From contig JAICYJ010000001.1 of the NCBI GenBank assembly GCA_025934255.1, positions 108,425 through 172,424 on the forward strand: 64,000 nucleotides of DNA. Reading direction: 5' to 3'. Shown here piece after piece: positions 24,952 to 32,795 of the stretch. A program made the position numbers and the translations under genes. The notes below the pieces were generated by a model that saw nothing but the letters and a program-made list of their open reading frames with translations, was not told the origin of the DNA and ran no database searches. The DNA is from Thermoleophilia bacterium (GTDB lineage Bacteria; Actinomycetota; Thermoleophilia; Gaiellales; JAICJC01). Each line of letters begins with the position of its first letter. Position 1 is the first letter of the stretch.

Positions 24952-25413
24952 ATGCTTGCGCCCGGCGATCTGATCCCCGATCTGAGCCTCTTCGGCGTCG
25001 ACGCCGAGCGGGTGCGTCTGCGCGATCTGGGCGCCGCGGTGATCGCCTTCTACCTGTACGACTGGACCAGCACCTGACGGAGTGAGCTGAGGCTCCTGCG
25101 TGACAGGAGCGCGGAGTTCCGGGAGCTGGGCGTGGCGGTGGTGGGCATCTCACGCGACAGCCCCTACTCGCACATCGAGTGGTCACGGCGGCTCAGCCTC
25201 GGCTACCCGCTGCTCTCGGACTGGAATGCCGAGGCGGTGCGGGCCTTCGGCGTCTCGCAGACCATGGACGGCCTCGCCGACACCCCTGTGCGGTCGGTGT
25301 TCGTGGTCGATGGCGAGGGCGTCGTTCGGGCCGCTCACCGCTACGGCGACGGCGAGCTGCCCGACGTCGAGCAGCTGCTGGACGAGGCGGCGGCGCTGAA
25401 CCGCGCCTCCTGA
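24952..25413 (+). CDS. peroxiredoxin, probable selenoprotein (in-frame UGA = Sec42)
   Basis: 153 codons from ATG 24952 to the stop at 25411-25413, interrupted only by TGA at codon 42 (25075-25077). The frame reads as an AhpC/TSA-type peroxiredoxin on both sides: LAPGDLIPDLSLFGVD and VIAFYLYDWTST before, SELRLLRDRSAEFRELGVAVVGISRDSP after, then PLLSDWN and SVFVVDGEGVVRAA. The UGA occupies exactly the peroxidatic position of the T-x-x-C motif (Thr39-Ser-Thr-Sec42). A SECIS-like hairpin follows (25092-25110). TxxU peroxiredoxins are a known selenoprotein class. The enzyme would reduce peroxides. MsrA follows 97 bp later. The alternative is a nonsense-mutated pseudogene. Confidence 0.82.
25078..25121 (+). 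promoter_or_regulatory. bacterial SECIS-like element
   Basis: Directly after the UGA, GCTCCTG (25092-25098) and CAGGAGC (25104-25110) form a perfect 7-bp stem with loop CGTGA, whose second base is G. The loop starts 21 nt after the UGA, within the spacing known for bacterial SECIS elements (about 16-37 nt). An outer pairing, CGGA (25078-25081) with TCCG (25118-25121), extends it. Confidence 0.7.
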
Positions 25414-25510
25414 TGTGAGCGGGATTGGAACCGAATCGGTACGCCGGTAACGAATCGCTTGCTCGCGGGTCCATAATTCCGACATCTACGTAAAGGGAGC
25501 TGATCACCAC

Positions 25511-26059
25511 ATGACCGAGAAGGCCACCTTCGCAGCCGGCTGTTTCTGGGGCGTCGAGCATGCGTTCATGCAGATCGACGGCGTCACCGCCACCCAGGTC
25601 GGATACATCGGCGGAACCGTGGACGACCCGGACTACCGCACCGTTTGCAGCGGCCGCACCGGCCACGCCGAGGCCGTCGAGGTCGAGTACGACCCCGAGC
25701 AGGTCAGCTACGAGCAGCTGCTGGCCGTGTTCTGGGGCGAGCACGATCCCACCCAGAAGAACCGCCAGGGTCCGGACGTCGGCACCCAGTACCGGTCGGA
25801 GATCTTCGTGCACTCGCCCGAGCAGCGGCGGGTCGCCGAGCAGTCGCTGGCCGCCATGCAGACGCACCTGGGCAAGCCGATCGCGACCCAGATCACCGAC
25901 GCGCCCACGTTCTGGCGCGCCGAGGAGTACCACCAGCGCTACTTCGAGAAGCACGGCCAGGTTGCCTGCAAGCTGCAGGCCCCCGCGCCCGTGACCGCTC
26001 GCGGCGAGCCGGTCGAGCAGCGCTCCGGTCGTCTGTCCGGCCTGTTCAGCCGCTCGTAA
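25511..26059 (+). CDS. msrA: peptide-methionine (S)-S-oxide reductase
   Basis: A 182-residue MsrA with the catalytic motif [10 protein letters not shown] (Cys11) close to the N-terminus, [26 protein letters not shown] and the FWGEHDPTQ segment. It reduces methionine-S-sulfoxide in proteins. The C-terminal 30 residues ([15 protein letters not shown]) extend past the usual core. ATG 25511 is preceded by AAAGGGAG, and a possible promoter TTGGAA-17-TAACGA lies in the gap at about 25425-25453. It sits next to the selenoprotein peroxiredoxin, forming an oxidative-damage pair. Confidence 0.95.
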   Translation: MTEKATFAAGCFWGVEHAFMQIDGVTATQVGYIGGTVDDPDYRTVCSGRTGHAEAVEVEYDPEQVSYEQLLAVFWGEHDPTQKNRQGPDVGTQYRSEIFVHSPEQRRVAEQSLAAMQTHLGKPIATQITDAPTFWRAEEYHQRYFEKHGQVACKLQAPAPVTARGEPVEQRSGRLSGLFSRS

Positions 26060-26107
26060 GACGAAACGGCCGCGCGGGTGGCGACATGCTCGCCCCCGCG
26101 CGGCCGG

Positions 26108-26113
26108 TATCGT
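26108..26113 (+). promoter_or_regulatory. -10 element for cupin gene
   Basis: TATCGT ends 7 nt before the ATG at 26121. Confidence 0.45.
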
Positions 26114-26120
26114 GGGCGGC

Positions 26121-26480
26121 ATGCTCAGCACCGGCAGCTTCGCCGTTCACATCGCCGACCTCGACCTGGAGCCCGACTCGCTCGATCCCGCGAGCATCGT
26201 CGGAGGATCGCCTCAGACCTGGAACCGCGTGGTCTGGGAGAGCGAGGACGGCCGCATCGTCCGCGGCGTCTGGCAGATCTCGCCGGGGGTCGTGGTCGAC
26301 ACGGAGGCGCACGAGATGTTCGTCGTGATCGCCGGCCGCGCCACCATCGCCATCGACGGCGGCAACACGTTCGACGTCGCACCGGGCGACATGGGCGTGC
26401 TCGAGGAGGGCGCTCGCTCCACGTGGACGGTGCACGAGACGCTGCGCAAGGCCTACCAGATCCTGTTGCCTGCCTCGTGA
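26121..26480 (+). CDS. cupin domain protein
   Basis: A 119-residue single cupin barrel: VRGVWQISPGVVVDTEAHEMFVVIAGRATIAIDGG is motif 1 and DVAPGDMGVLEEGARSTWTV motif 2. Its stop overlaps the GTG of the FAD amine oxidase (GTGA), so the two are coupled. Small cupins of this type often accompany PuuB-like oxidases in polyamine or amino acid catabolism. ATG 26121 is preferred because TATCGT ends 7 nt upstream; a GTG at 26112 overlaps that promoter. Confidence 0.82.
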   Translation: MLSTGSFAVHIADLDLEPDSLDPASIVGGSPQTWNRVVWESEDGRIVRGVWQISPGVVVDTEAHEMFVVIAGRATIAIDGGNTFDVAPGDMGVLEEGARSTWTVHETLRKAYQILLPAS

Positions 26481-27868
26481 ACAGCGCAGCGTGGGTCGAG
26501 GCGGAGCCACGCCCCTTCTGGCTGGACTCGCCGCTCGCTCCGGCGCCGGCCGACCCGTTCGCCGGCGAGGACAGCTGCTCGCTGGCCGTGGTCGGGGGCG
26601 GCTTCACGGGCCTGTGGGCGGCGCTGCAGGCCAAGCAGGACGATCCCGCCCGCGACGTCGTGGTGCTGGAGGCAGCGACGGTGGCTGCAGGTGCCAGCGG
26701 CCGCAACGGCGGGTTCACCGACGTGTCCCTCACCCATGGGCTGCCCAACGGCCTCAGCCGGTTCCCCGACGAGATCGACCAGCTGGAGCGGCTGGGGCGC
26801 GAGAACCTGGACGGCATCGAGAGGGCGATCGAGCGGCACGGCATCGACTGCGGCTGGGAGCGGACGGGATCGATCCTGGTCGCCCGCAGCCCGAACGAGG
26901 TCACGGAGCTGAGCGAGTTCGTGCCGGTGATGCGGGAGCACGGCTACGACTGCGACTGGCTCGGCCGCGAGGCGGTGCGCGCGCAGGTCGACTCACCCAC
27001 CTACCTGGGCGGCATCTGGGAGCGGAGCGGCTCCGCCATGGTCGACCCGGCGCGCCTGGCGTGGGGCCTTCGCCGCGTCTGCATCGAGCTGGGCGTGCGG
27101 CTGCACGAGCTGTCGCCGGTGACCGCGCTGCACGAGCTGGCCGACGGCGTGATGCTGTCGACGCCGGATGGCCGGCTGCGGGCCGAGCGCCTCGTGCTGG
27201 CCACCAACGGCTTCCCGCCGTTGATCCGCGACATCCGCCGCTACGTCGCCCCCGTGTACGACTACGTGCTGGTGACCGAGCCGCTGTCGGCGGAGCGGAT
27301 GTCGGCCATCGGCTGGACCGGCCGGCAGGGCCTGTTCGACGCCGCCAACCAGTTTCACTACTACCGGCTGACCGACGACAACCGGATCCTGTGGGGTGGC
27401 TACGACGCCGTATACCACTACGGCAACGCCGTCGCGGCCGATCTGGAACAGCGGCCCGCCACCTTCTCGCTGCTGTCGCGCCACTTCTTCGACACGTTCC
27501 CGCAGCTGGAGGGCGTTCGCTTCACGCACCGCTGGGGCGGCGTGATCGACACCTGCAGCCGCTTCAGCGTGATGTTCGGCCGGGCGATGAGCGGCCGCGT
27601 CAGCTACGCCGTCGGATACACCGGCCTCGGCGTCGGCGCCAGCCGCTTCGGAGCCCGCGTCGCGCTCGACCTGGTCGACGGTCGCGACACCGAGCTGACC
27701 CGCCTGCGCCTGGTGCGCAGCAAGCCGCTGCCGTTCCCGCCGGAGCCGCTGCGCTGGGCCGGGATCAAGCTGACCACGCGCGCCATGGCGCGGGCGGATC
27801 GCCGGGACGGCAAGCGCGGGCTCTACCTGCGCGCGCTCGACCGGGTCGGCCTCGGCTTCGACTCCTGA
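26477..27868 (+). CDS. FAD-dependent amine/amino acid oxidoreductase (DAO family, PuuB/OrdL-like)
   Basis: A 463-residue flavoprotein. The Rossmann fold starts at about residue 35 (SLAVVGGGFTGLWAALQAKQ, then VVVLEA). The substrate domain has GASGRNGGFTDVSLTHG near the FAD ring and the C-terminal RWGGVIDTCSRFSVMFGRA and GYTGLGVGASRFGARVALDLV, as in gamma-glutamylputrescine oxidase and related OrdL proteins. It oxidises an amine, probably a polyamine derivative or secondary amino acid. GTG start overlapping the cupin stop. Confidence 0.88.
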   Translation: MNSAAWVEAEPRPFWLDSPLAPAPADPFAGEDSCSLAVVGGGFTGLWAALQAKQDDPARDVVVLEAATVAAGASGRNGGFTDVSLTHGLPNGLSRFPDEIDQLERLGRENLDGIERAIERHGIDCGWERTGSILVARSPNEVTELSEFVPVMREHGYDCDWLGREAVRAQVDSPTYLGGIWERSGSAMVDPARLAWGLRRVCIELGVRLHELSPVTALHELADGVMLSTPDGRLRAERLVLATNGFPPLIRDIRRYVAPVYDYVLVTEPLSAERMSAIGWTGRQGLFDAANQFHYYRLTDDNRILWGGYDAVYHYGNAVAADLEQRPATFSLLSRHFFDTFPQLEGVRFTHRWGGVIDTCSRFSVMFGRAMSGRVSYAVGYTGLGVGASRFGARVALDLVDGRDTELTRLRLVRSKPLPFPPEPLRWAGIKLTTRAMARADRRDGKRGLYLRALDRVGLGFDS

Positions 27869-27872
27869 AGGT

Positions 27873-28838
27873 CTAAGCCAGGGCGGGGCGCCAGCGCCGC
27901 GGTCCCGGCTCGCGTGCCCGCCCGGTCTCGGTCAGCCGCTCCAGGTGCGAGATCGCCTCGACCAGCGCGAACCGCTGCTCGTGGAACCCCAGCGGCTCGT
28001 CTCGCCAGATCAGCTGCGCGGCGTCGTAGGCGGTCTCGGCGCCCTCCTCCAGGGCGGCCGCAGCAGCATCGAGGCGCTCGTCATGGTGCGCCGCGATCTC
28101 ACGGGCGCGCGACGGCGCGTCGTCGATCACCGGCCCGTGGCCGGGGTAGACCCGCCGCGGCGCCAGCTCCGACAGCCGCTGCAGCGTGGCCAGGTAGCGA
28201 CCCAGCGGGTCGCGCGCGGTGTCCGGCCAGCGGCCCACGTTGGGGGTTATCTCGTCCAGCAGCACGTCACCGCCGAGCAGGCGGCCGCTGGTCTCGCCGA
28301 GCAGCGCGATGTGCCCGTCCGCATGACCGGGCAGGTGCAGCACGCGGAACGCCTCGTCGCCCATGACCACCCGGTCGCCCTCGTCGACCAGCCGCGTGGG
28401 CGACGCGAGGCGCACGCCGGTGCGGCTCTCGGCCCGGGTCGAGGCGGCCGCCAGTGCGGCCGGCATGCCGTGATCGCGCAGGTAGCCCTCGAACTCGTCG
28501 TCGGAGCCCTGTTCCCAGGCGGCCACCGCCATCGCCCGGTCGAGCCGGCCCTGCACAACCTCCGGGGCGCCGCTCAGCTCCGCCAGCCCGGCGCTGGCGC
28601 CGACGTGGTCGGGGTGGTAGTGGGTCAGCAGCAGGCGCGCCACCGGCTCCGGCCCCAGCTGCGCGAGCGCCTGCGTCCACCACCGCAGCGTCGCGTCGCT
28701 GCCGAGGCCGGCGTCGACCAGCGTCCAGCCGTCGCGGCCCGCCAGCGCGTAGCAGTGCACGTGGTCGAGCGCCCACGGCAGCGGCATCGTGATCTGCACG
28801 AGTCCGGGCTCGAGCTCGGTCAGCGTCGGTTGCGGCAC
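27873..28838 (-). CDS. metallo-beta-lactamase fold hydrolase
   Basis: A 321-residue MBL-fold protein with the zinc signature LLTHYHPDHVGAS (H-x-H-x-D-H, about residue 70), HLPGHADGHIALL for the second histidine cluster and RVYPGHGPVIDD. The C-terminal region (AREIAAHHDERLDAAAAAL, then AISHLERL) is the helical extension of MBL proteins acting on thioesters or lactones. GTG 28838 is the likely start. It follows the nitrile hydratase accessory gene by 8 bp, so it is the last gene of that operon; it may release the acid product from a conjugate, which is inference. Confidence 0.82.
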   Translation of the reverse strand: MPQPTLTELEPGLVQITMPLPWALDHVHCYALAGRDGWTLVDAGLGSDATLRWWTQALAQLGPEPVARLLLTHYHPDHVGASAGLAELSGAPEVVQGRLDRAMAVAAWEQGSDDEFEGYLRDHGMPAALAAASTRAESRTGVRLASPTRLVDEGDRVVMGDEAFRVLHLPGHADGHIALLGETSGRLLGGDVLLDEITPNVGRWPDTARDPLGRYLATLQRLSELAPRRVYPGHGPVIDDAPSRAREIAAHHDERLDAAAAALEEGAETAYDAAQLIWRDEPLGFHEQRFALVEAISHLERLTETGRAREPGPRRWRPALA

Positions 28839-28846
28839 TTGAGTGT

Positions 28847-29053
28847 TCAGGGCGAGCAGCCCGTCAGCTGCTCCAGCGCGACCATCCAGCTGTCGTAGTA
28901 GGGCCGGTCGGGCTGCTCGGCGATCGCGGCCTTGAGCCGGTCGCGGAAGGCCTCCCACGGCTGGTCCGTGCTGCTGCAGGCGACCTGCGCCATCGCAAAC
29001 AGCCGCGCCTGCCAGGGCTCGGTGAAGGCCTCGTCCGGCAGGTCGGTGATCAC
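28847..29053 (-). CDS. nitrile hydratase accessory/activator protein
   Basis: A 68-residue protein, ITDLPDEAFTEPWQARLFAMAQ at the N-terminus, with the paired Trp/Phe-Arg-x-Leu pattern (PWEAFRDRLKAAIAE) and PYYDSWMVALEQLT typical of small nitrile hydratase activator proteins. These resemble the beta-subunit N-terminus and help insert cobalt into the alpha subunit. GTG start overlapping the alpha subunit stop (GTGA). Confidence 0.85.
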   Translation of the reverse strand: MITDLPDEAFTEPWQARLFAMAQVACSSTDQPWEAFRDRLKAAIAEQPDRPYYDSWMVALEQLTGCSP

Positions 29054-29667
29054 GCCGCCACTCCCTCGGTCACCTGCGGCACGGCCACACCGACCATGCA
29101 GTCGCGCGTGACCAGGTCGGCCAGGCCCTCCTCGTCCAGGTGCTCGGTGCCGTCGGGCCGCATCGGCAGCACGATGTAGCGCACCTCGGCGCTCGAGTCC
29201 CAGATCCTGATCGCGGTCGCCTCCGGCAGCTCCAGCCCGAACTCGCGCAGCACCACCCGCGGCTCGCGCACCATGCGGGCGCGATAGGGCGGGCTCTTGT
29301 ACCAGACCGGCGGTACGCCCAGCACCGGCCAGGGATAGCACGAGCAGAGCGTGCACACGATCGCGTTGTGGGTGTCGGGCGTGTTCGCGACGCAGACCAG
29401 GCGCTCGCCCTCGGCGCCGCCGTAGCCCATCTCGGCGGCGGCGGCCGTGCCGTCAGCCAGCAGCCGCTCGCGGTACGCCGGATCGACCCACGCTCGCGCC
29501 ACCATCCGCGCGCCTCGCCGCGGCCCGATCTCGTTCTGGAACTGCTCGACCACGGCGTCCACCGCGTCGGTCGAGATCAGCCCGCGCTCGACCAGCAGCG
29601 CCTCCAGCGCCATGGTGCGCAGCTCCGACGGTGACTTCTCGCGTGCGTGGTGGTGCCCCTCGCTCAT
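29050..29667 (-). CDS. nthA: nitrile hydratase alpha subunit (cobalt type)
   Basis: A 205-residue alpha subunit. The metal loop VCTLCSCYPWPVLG (Cys105, Cys108, Ser109, Cys110) supplies the ligands, and the Thr after the first Cys is the cobalt-type signature (the iron type has Ser). The next segment PPVWYKSPPYRARMVREPR and the C-terminal YIVLPMRPDGTEHLDEEGLADLVTRD fit the family. It hydrates nitriles to amides with the beta subunit. ATG overlapping the beta stop (ATGA). No amidase lies in this operon. Confidence 0.95.
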   Translation of the reverse strand: MSEGHHHAREKSPSELRTMALEALLVERGLISTDAVDAVVEQFQNEIGPRRGARMVARAWVDPAYRERLLADGTAAAAEMGYGGAEGERLVCVANTPDTHNAIVCTLCSCYPWPVLGVPPVWYKSPPYRARMVREPRVVLREFGLELPEATAIRIWDSSAEVRYIVLPMRPDGTEHLDEEGLADLVTRDCMVGVAVPQVTEGVAA

Positions 29668-30323
29668 CCCGCCTCCTCCAGGTAGGTCTCCCACAGATCG
29701 ACCAGCACCGTGTGGTCGGCGCCGTCGTCGGGCCACAGGTCGGAGGCCGCGAACGAGACCGTGTAGCACGGGGCGCGGCGCTGCTCGCCCAGGTCCTCGT
29801 TCTCCGGAAGCCAGTCCGGCGCAAGCAGCCGCTCGACGACGCCGGAGACGCCGCGCACGTAGCGGGGACAGCGGTTGTGCACCGCCGTCGAGATCCGGCG
29901 CACCCGCACCGGTTGTCCGGCCGCGAAGCGATGGCCGCCCTCCGGCTCCGCCGGCGGTCGCGGCTGCATGTCTGCCAGCACCGCCTCCACCATCGCCGGA
30001 TCCGACCGTTCCGGCACCCGCCCGCCGGCCCGCAGCCCCTCGATCCGGCGGTCCACGTCGGCGGGAGCAAGGACACCGCGTTCGGCCAGCATCTCCTCGA
30101 GCGCGTGCTCCCAGCGCTCGTAGTACGACGACGCCAGGTAGCGCCCGGGTTGGATCCGCTCCAGCTGCGACCGCATGCCGCCGATCGGACCGCCGGTCGC
30201 CCACAGCGTCAGCGACATGCCGAACACCCGGCCCTCCCAGCGTTCGTGGAAGGCGGGCTCGCCCGGCTCGGGCGCGACGGCGCCAAACCCCTGCATGCCG
30301 CCCATGTCATGGATGCCGTCCAC
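29664..30323 (-). CDS. nthB: nitrile hydratase beta subunit
   Basis: A 219-residue beta subunit: VDGIHDMGGMQGFG at the N-terminus is the family signature, followed by HERWEGRVFGMSL, YYERWEHALEEMLAERG, FAAGQPVRVRRI and the C-terminal VSFAASDLWPDDGADHTVLVDLWETYLE, which closes the barrel. GTG 30323 lies 7 nt after minus-strand TAGTCT and gives exactly the family N-terminus; the frame continues upstream without similarity. The operon is beta, alpha, activator, MBL. Confidence 0.95.
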   Translation of the reverse strand: MDGIHDMGGMQGFGAVAPEPGEPAFHERWEGRVFGMSLTLWATGGPIGGMRSQLERIQPGRYLASSYYERWEHALEEMLAERGVLAPADVDRRIEGLRAGGRVPERSDPAMVEAVLADMQPRPPAEPEGGHRFAAGQPVRVRRISTAVHNRCPRYVRGVSGVVERLLAPDWLPENEDLGEQRRAPCYTVSFAASDLWPDDGADHTVLVDLWETYLEEAG

Positions 30324-30330
30324 GGATGCC

Positions 30331-30336
30331 AGACTA
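30331..30336 (-). promoter_or_regulatory. -10 element for nitrile hydratase operon
   Basis: TAGTCT on the minus strand, 7 nt before the GTG at 30323. Confidence 0.45.
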
Positions 30337-30342
30337 CATCGG

Positions 30343-30843
30343 ATGAGCGATGCCGACGATCTCGCCGACCTGCTGGCGGAGCTGACCGTCAGCCTGGTGC
30401 TGGAGCTGCATCCGGCGATCGCCGACCTGGTCATGCCGGGCCACTTCAGGCCCGCCGGGGCACCCGCCGCCGCGGTGTTCCTGCGCCCGCTCGAAGGCGA
30501 ACCAACCCATCGCAGCGGCCCGCCGTCCCTGGCCGTGGCCGAGCTGGCCGCGGACGCCGCCGAGGCCGCGCACGCACGGCTGGGCTACGGCCGCCGCGAG
30601 GGCAATCCGTTCCTGCCGGGGCTGGCCCTGGCCGCGTTCTACCTGGTCGAGGCCCGGCGCAGCGGCGCGTTCGGGCTGGGGGCGCTGACCGGCGGCCGCG
30701 TGCGCGCCTATCCGCTGGCACCGGATGAAGCCAACCACGACCCGCCGCTGCTGCCGGGCACGGCCGCGATACGCGCCTGGTACCCGGTCGAGGGTGCGCC
30801 GCAGGCCTGCATCGAGCTGCGGCTCAGCCCGTCGCCGGCGTGA
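30343..30843 (+). CDS. hypothetical protein
   Basis: A 166-residue protein I do not recognise. It starts with a hydrophobic helix (LADLLAELTVSLVLELHPAIADLVMPG), has an Ala/Gly-rich middle (LALAAFYLVEARRSGAFGLGALTGG) and ends with strand-like AIRAWYPVEGAPQACIEL. It is divergent from the nitrile hydratase operon (19 bp apart) and its end overlaps the convergent MFS gene by 20 bp. The first ATG (30343) is used, with no ribosome site visible. Codon bias matches the neighbours, so a real gene is likely. Confidence 0.55.
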   Translation: MSDADDLADLLAELTVSLVLELHPAIADLVMPGHFRPAGAPAAAVFLRPLEGEPTHRSGPPSLAVAELAADAAEAAHARLGYGRREGNPFLPGLALAAFYLVEARRSGAFGLGALTGGRVRAYPLAPDEANHDPPLLPGTAAIRAWYPVEGAPQACIELRLSPSPA

Positions 30844-32191
30844 CCGTCTCGGCCTCGCGCGATCCCGCGTCGTAGCGCCAGAAGGATGGCAGCAACGCGG
30901 CCGTGATCGCGACTCCGATCACGCACAGCACGCCGCCGGAGACGATCGATCCGCGCACGCCGATCAGCGAGGCCGCGGCGCCCGCCTCGACGTTACCGGC
31001 CAGCGGGCCGGTCGAGTAGCCGACCTGCTCGATGCCGGCCAGGCGACCACGCAGCTCGGTGGGGATGGTCTGGTTCCAGACGGTCGTCCGGAAGATGCCC
31101 GACACGGTGTCGGCCGCGCCCGCCACCGCCAGGCCGGCCAGCACCAGCGCCAGCCCGGGTGCCAGCCCCACCACCGCGATCGCGAGCCCCCAACCGGCGG
31201 CCGCGAAGCAGATGGCCGCGCCGTGCCTGCGCATCCCGCCCGTCCAGCCGCTGGTGAGCGTGGCCGCGAGGGCGCCCACCGCCGGCGCCGCGTACATCAG
31301 GCCGAGCACGCCGGCGCCGCCGAACTCGTGCGCGAAGGCTGGGAAGATCGCGTTCGGCATGCCGAAGAACATGGCCACGATGTCGACCGCGTAGGTGCCG
31401 AGCAGCACCGGCCGGGCCGCCGCGTAGCGGAGACCCTCGAGGATGCCGTGCAGGCTGACCTTGGCGCCCGCGACCGGCGGCGGCGCCGCACGCATCATCC
31501 GCAGCAGCACCAGCGACGCGACGAAGGTGGCGACGTCGAAGGCATAGGTCAGCGGTAGCCCCACCACCGCGATCAGCACGCCGCCCAGCGCCGGGCCGCC
31601 GATCTCCCCGACGTTGAACCGAAGCGTGCCGATCGCCGCCGCAGCCGGCATCTCGTCGCGGTCGACCAGGCGCTGTATGAGGGCCTCCAACGAGGGTCGC
31701 TGGAGACCGTCCAGCCCGGCCATAACGGCCGCGACCACGAACAGCAGCCACAGCTGCGGACTGGCCAGCGTCGCGTTCAGCAGCAGCACGGTCGAGGCGC
31801 CGGCGAACGACAGCTCGGTCAGGAGCAGCATCCGCCGCCGGTCGCGGGCGTCGGCCAGCGCGCCGCCCAGAAACGCGGTCACCAGCAGCGGGCACAGCTC
31901 GGCCAGGCCCAGCAGGCCCACCACCAGCGACGAGCCGGACAGCTGGTAGGCCTGGTAGGGCAGCGCCACGTAGGTCACCATCGAGCCCAGGAAGGTGATC
32001 GCCTGGGCGGCCGTCAGCAGCCGGAAGTCGCGGTGGCGCCGGAGCGGGCCGAGGTCGATGGTCAGCTTGCGGCCAGCGCCGCGGGGCGCGTCGGGCTCCG
32101 TCGCCGTCTGCGGCAGCGGCGGCATGGGCGAGAGCCGCTCCGCCTCATGCTGGCCGTGGCCGTGCTCGTCGTTGGGAGGCTCCTCGGGCAC
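30824..32191 (-). CDS. MFS transporter, EntS-like family
   Basis: A 455-residue protein with a polar N-terminal tail of about 50 residues, then 12 helices. The first is preceded by RRHDFRLLTAAQAITFLGSMVTYVALPYQ, and the loop GGALADARDRRRMLLLTEL is motif A of exporters related to EntS and macrolide efflux proteins. GTG start. It is a paralogue of the MFS gene at 46.9 kb (shared VALPYQ.Y, LADA.DR.R and the C-terminal half). Substrate unknown. Confidence 0.85.
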   Translation of the reverse strand: MPEEPPNDEHGHGQHEAERLSPMPPLPQTATEPDAPRGAGRKLTIDLGPLRRHRDFRLLTAAQAITFLGSMVTYVALPYQAYQLSGSSLVVGLLGLAELCPLLVTAFLGGALADARDRRRMLLLTELSFAGASTVLLLNATLASPQLWLLFVVAAVMAGLDGLQRPSLEALIQRLVDRDEMPAAAAIGTLRFNVGEIGGPALGGVLIAVVGLPLTYAFDVATFVASLVLLRMMRAAPPPVAGAKVSLHGILEGLRYAAARPVLLGTYAVDIVAMFFGMPNAIFPAFAHEFGGAGVLGLMYAAPAVGALAATLTSGWTGGMRRHGAAICFAAAGWGLAIAVVGLAPGLALVLAGLAVAGAADTVSGIFRTTVWNQTIPTELRGRLAGIEQVGYSTGPLAGNVEAGAAASLIGVRGSIVSGGVLCVIGVAITAALLPSFWRYDAGSREAETVTPATG

Positions 32192-32207
32192 GACCGGGGA
32201 GGATAGT

Positions 32208-32213
32208 TACCAT
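32208..32213 (+). promoter_or_regulatory. -10 element for HD-domain gene
   Basis: TACCAT ends 6 nt before the ATG at 32220. Confidence 0.4.
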
Positions 32214-32219
32214 GCGGCG

Positions 32220-32795
32220 ATGCTGACCGACCGCTTCCAGCAGGCGCTGATCTATGCCGCCCAGGTGCACGACGGCCAGTCCCGCAAGGGCGGTGAGTCG
32301 ATCCCGTACCTGGCCCACCTGATGTCGGTGGCGGCGCTGGTGCTGGAGAACGGCGGCGGCGAGGACGAGGCGATCGCGGCGCTGCTCCACGACGCGATCG
32401 AGGATCGCGGCGATCGCACCAACCTGGAGGAGCTGCGCCTCCGCTTCGGCGATCAGGTCGCGTTCATCGTCGATGCCTGCAGCGACACCGACCAGCTCCC
32501 CAAGCCGCCCTGGCAGGGGCGCAAGCAGGCATACATCGATCGCATGCAGACCGCGCCGGTGGCCGTGCTGCGGGTGGCCTGCGCAGACAAGGTGCACAAC
32601 GCCCGCTCGACGCTCAGCGACCTGCACGTGTACGGCGCCGCCACCTGGAGCAAGTTCGGCAGCACGGTCGAGCAGCAGCTCTGGTACTACCAGACCCTGT
32701 CGGAGCTGTTCTCGCGGCGGCTGCCGGGGCCGCTGTCGGACGAGCTGGCGCGGCTGGTGGCGGAGATCACGGAACGGTCCGCCGCAAGCATCTAG
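32220..32795 (+). CDS. HD-domain phosphohydrolase, RelA/SpoT hydrolase-like
   Basis: A 191-residue HD-domain enzyme. ALIYAAQVHDGQSRKGGESIPYLAHLMSVA gives the first His and the R-K-G-Y-HL pattern of the ppGpp hydrolase domain, AIAALLHDAIED the HD dyad and ACADKVHNARSTLSDL the last Asp/His motif. It resembles small single-domain (MESH1-like) ppGpp hydrolases, but the true substrate could be another nucleotide. Its TAG stop shares a CTAG with the convergent exonuclease gene. Confidence 0.82.
   Translation: MLTDRFQQALIYAAQVHDGQSRKGGESIPYLAHLMSVAALVLENGGGEDEAIAALLHDAIEDRGDRTNLEELRLRFGDQVAFIVDACSDTDQLPKPPWQGRKQAYIDRMQTAPVAVLRVACADKVHNARSTLSDLHVYGAATWSKFGSTVEQQLWYYQTLSELFSRRLPGPLSDELARLVAEITERSAASI

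Noticed and set aside
25078..25413. Peroxiredoxin as two genes or a simple pseudogene
   Set aside because: The downstream part has no start of its own with a ribosome site, the frame is intact across the TGA, and the TGA sits at the catalytic residue with a hairpin at SECIS distance.
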